Assembly: GCA_007135845.1 (NCBI GenBank)
Contig: SLIC01000029.1
Coordinates: 1 to 8,318, forward strand
Length of the DNA: 8,318 nt
Reading direction: 5' to 3'
Source: Candidatus Brevefilum sp.
GTDB taxonomy: Bacteria > Chloroflexota > Anaerolineae > Anaerolineales > Anaerolineaceae
Shown here: positions 7,101 through 8,318 of the stretch, piece by piece
How positions within the stretch are numbered: the first letter of the stretch is position 1
Layout of the letters: each line of letters starts with the position of its first letter
Made by a program: the position numbers and the translations under genes
The notes under the pieces: generated by a model
Databases searched by the model: none
What the model was told of the DNA's origin: nothing
What the model saw: only the letters and a program-made list of their open reading frames with translations

Positions 7101-7629
7101 TGCAAAAACCCCGATCGTGATATTTAAATTCGATCCCCCTGCCAACAGCATCAGTTATTTTGGCGATCTTACCTTCCGATCCATGTTCTATTTTTAAGGC
7201 ATTTCCATTTCGGTCAATGATGGCCGCTAGCCTGCAAATACCGTTAAGGGACTCTTTTTCATATCGAAATTGAAGCTGGCTGTCTTTACTGTAAAAAAGC
7301 CAGTAATTGCCATGATCATGCAACCGATCGTAGCAGCCACCGGGTGCGTGCGCCTCCCTTGGCCAGGTGCCTGATTCGGGTGTTTCAAACGAGATCTCCT
7401 GGCCGGATGCTTTGATGACATTGACGCTCCCTTTGTCCTCGGCGATCAAACTCTCGTACTTAAAGATCCATTTATTACCAAACATCCCTGCTGCATTTGG
7501 CAGGGAATTGTAACTGATCGTCATATCAACAGCTGGTCCGAGACCCTTATGGAAGAAGATTCTGTCGGTGACAAATAAACCTAGATTTATGGTATTTACC
7601 ATGTATTTGGGAAGTCCAAAGGATTTCAT
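4105..7629 (-). CDS. Large RHS/YD-repeat protein with RHS core and an unrecognised C-terminal tail
   Basis: An 1174-residue RHS protein. Residues 1 to about 60 resemble the DUF6531-type leader (GLGPAVDMTISYNS, then FGNKW). About 30 YD repeats (such as YDYDTRGNL, YTYDNKGNL, FEYDEEGNL) run from roughly residue 130 to 935; in relatives they build a hollow beta-cage. The RHS core is at 927-1007 (YDYDPYG, GLYAYKRRYY, DPIGLAGGG at 981-989). The core normally ends in a PxxxxDPxG motif; here it reads NPLLYIDLEG, with Leu1005 replacing the proline. The tail at 1008-1174 begins with a hydrophobic stretch (1009-1031), then charged helix-like sequence, then a Pro/Ser-rich, Cys-containing end. I recognise no toxin family. 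There is no signal peptide, PAAR, VgrG or Tc module. An AAGGAGGT site (7639-7646) precedes the ATG. It is probably a polymorphic-toxin or surface/contact protein; the export route is unknown. Confidence 0.9.
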   Translation of the reverse strand: MKSFGLPKYMVNTINLGLFVTDRIFFHKGLGPAVDMTISYNSLPNAAGMFGNKWIFKYESLIAEDKGSVNVIKASGQEISFETPESGTWPREAHAPGGCYDRLHDHGNYWLFYSKDSQLQFRYEKESLNGICRLAAIIDRNGNALKIEHGSEGKIAKITDAVGRGIEFKYHDRGFCRSFTLQDGRTALFDYDHFGNLIKTTDLAGILTQYQYDSEGYLIKMSVGRKSRTTHFSYQNRGNFNTIAAVMNPLGQRKTYELTSLDPRIVKVTFPEGNTTLYQSKNGQTERITDALGDFSSTQYDNGKPVLYRDKRGNETTYDYDTRGNLIRVKYPQDRLYQFVYDQEDHLIKEIDPLSQVITYTYDNKGNLVKIIYPSQRTLIYNFNERGQPFEILDSGNRKVSLTYDHYGNLVGTENNEGVKVSHAYDEFGYRIIAMANNEDNTYRYAYDANDRVTSFTNPDGSLVKMAYDCCSGIQTMDEIGNKISFERDSLSNVTCLIDEMGSDTQYIYNENNWLTKIVDPINRVISFSHNPIGLVTMTEDYLGNKHCFEYDEEGNLISFTDPHEKKIQYEYNSNNEVIRITNFMGTSIRCHRDKVGRAAAFVNARGNQISFSYDTEGRIIEKKFDQNVMAVRSFDDVNHTETIEDERGVTRTRYNHNLLPTEVVYPNKTRAAFSYDTLANIQKMTYGDDLTVEYTYDNRDRLTGIQWDEQSIRLSYDAASSLLNESRSNGTETDYLVNAKRMIMALNHRKQGEIFAGVLVERDLVDRIKKADIIHPLALPEALPSYRRAIEMNYAGKTVSVDGNNYVFDPDGNLTSGRNWEAVYDFENRPIEISYNGWKKRYGYDYYGYRSTEEIENNRIDFHFDPWGRLLYETDMKGNILASYIYGGKRLLAKIDRKKSVYFYHFDAMGNTFAITGGAGDVVNAYDYDPYGQIRTSLGETVNNRFTFGGSYGVIDEGQGLYAYKRRYYHSALGMFIQKDPIGLAGGGKDYAFAAGNPLLYIDLEGTFVSVLTILTIISVGFGVGTAYYLGTKADAAMEQGIEAAKIRSHYIKNINELSKRQNENDIINRILNLDKENIESFGIAVKSAGEAAKEIGKTLFDNYTPPVIGVARTAAEEALDHSGDIADERSPSQTAPGQSTPSRMDPGRDPCGPPGRVNLPEKLDWDSISNHD

Positions 7630-7664
7630 GCGATTGCTACCTCCTTAAAATGACAGCTTGATTC

Positions 7665-8312
7665 TTAATAGGGTCTGCATCCATCCTCTTGCGGCTGATA
7701 GGTTGTATGGGGGTTATCTGCCGGTCCACCAAACTCGGAGCTTTGAATGAAATTGTCAGGCAGTTTTTGTCCCGGGGGAGCGTGTTGTGAAGGCGCACGT
7801 CCTGAAACACCAGGAATCAACCCACCAGATGTTGCTACACCACCGCTACCACCCAGCACCTTGATAGCTATAGCCGCTGCCCCCGCTATCAGCCCAATTG
7901 TAACAATCCCGGCCGCAGCAACACCCATGATTGCCATGCCCCCGATGACCACCGCCCATAACCCGCCATCATCAGATGGGGGAGGGGGTAAAGGGGGATC
8001 AGTTTGCGGAGGTACGGGGACAGAGTTCGCCGGTATCCAGTGATAATTAAATTCGATTCTGCCTCTGGGGAGAATAAACCATATGGCGTAGTCATAAGGT
8101 CTGCTTGTTTCCTGAAGCACCTTTTGGTCAGGATGAGGAAATTTTAATTCAACCGTATCGGATAACTCAAAAAGGTTATCCAATCCAGGTAAGACTCGAA
8201 AAACTGCGATTTCATGTTTTTCACTCCATCCTAAGTAACCAATGGCAACTGATCGGTGCTCGATTCGTACTAGATTACTTCCTCCTTTGGCCTCATAGTC
8301 TTCAAAATACAT
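7665..8312 (-). CDS. Membrane-anchored protein of unknown family, first visible gene of the RHS operon
   Basis: I do not recognise the family. The 215 residues fall into four parts. Residues 1-96 are a soluble, beta-rich looking domain (IGYLGWSEKHEIAVFRVL, then YAIWFILPRGRIEFNY). Residues 97-115 are a proline-rich linker. Residues 118-153 are strongly hydrophobic and Gly/Ala rich, enough for one or two membrane helices. Residues 154-215 are a Gly/Pro/Ser-rich polar tail that ends in DGCRPY. There is no N-terminal signal peptide. The first ATG (8312) sits 6 bases from the window edge, with no ribosome site inside the window and open in-frame codons before it, so the true start may lie further out. 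The stop is 35 bases before the RHS start codon. A role as a membrane partner or chaperone for the RHS protein is inference from position; it does not look like an Eag/DUF1795 chaperone. Confidence 0.6.
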   Translation of the reverse strand: MYFEDYEAKGGSNLVRIEHRSVAIGYLGWSEKHEIAVFRVLPGLDNLFELSDTVELKFPHPDQKVLQETSRPYDYAIWFILPRGRIEFNYHWIPANSVPVPPQTDPPLPPPPSDDGGLWAVVIGGMAIMGVAAAGIVTIGLIAGAAAIAIKVLGGSGGVATSGGLIPGVSGRAPSQHAPPGQKLPDNFIQSSEFGGPADNPHTTYQPQEDGCRPY

Positions 8313-8318
8313 TCTTAA

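Noticed and set aside
4105..7629. DNA-level tandem repeats within the RHS gene.
   Set aside because: The periodicity is at the protein level (diverged YD repeats); I see no near-identical long DNA repeat that would indicate recent duplication.

Overview
The window looks like a chromosomal piece of a bacterium, probably of the phylum Chloroflexota (Anaerolineae-like). That placement is an inference from the style of the encoded proteins: an archaeal-type DPS-like ferritin, a short geranylgeranyl-reductase-family flavoprotein, and proline-rich GYF_2/DUF4190 small proteins. No RNA gene, CRISPR array, insertion sequence or attachment site was recognised. The longest stretch without a gene is the roughly 220-base divergent spacer at 933-1153.

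Left part (1-3229), stress and lipid functions. A DPS-like ferritin (cut by the left edge) and a Fur-family, PerR-like repressor lie on the minus strand. Divergent from them is a plus-strand pair: a cyclopropane-fatty-acid synthase (cfa) with all catalytic residues in place, followed 9 bases later by an FAD-dependent reductase of the geranylgeranyl reductase family. The divergent spacer carries a good candidate PerR box (965-979) on the predicted -10 of the repressor gene. A weaker copy sits on the predicted -10 of cfa. The simplest reading is a peroxide- or metal-responsive repressor that controls itself and possibly membrane-lipid modification, next to an iron-storing, peroxide-consuming ferritin.

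Right part (3322-8312), an RHS operon. Four minus-strand genes are closely spaced (gaps of 35, 40 and 26 bases). In transcription order they are: a 215-residue protein of unknown family with a proline-rich linker and a long hydrophobic segment; an 1174-residue RHS/YD-repeat protein with an RHS core and a 167-residue C-terminal tail that starts with a membrane-like segment; a 124-residue protein joining two YD repeats to a GYF_2 domain; and a 113-residue proline-rich DUF4190 membrane protein. There is no PAAR, VgrG, Tc-toxin, signal-peptide or recognised nuclease/deaminase toxin module, so delivery and activity are open. This part is visibly richer in A+T than the left part and may have been acquired separately.

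The most interesting items are the RHS operon with its split GYF_2/DUF4190 partners and altered core-closing motif, and the cfa-flavoprotein pair under a possible PerR-type control.
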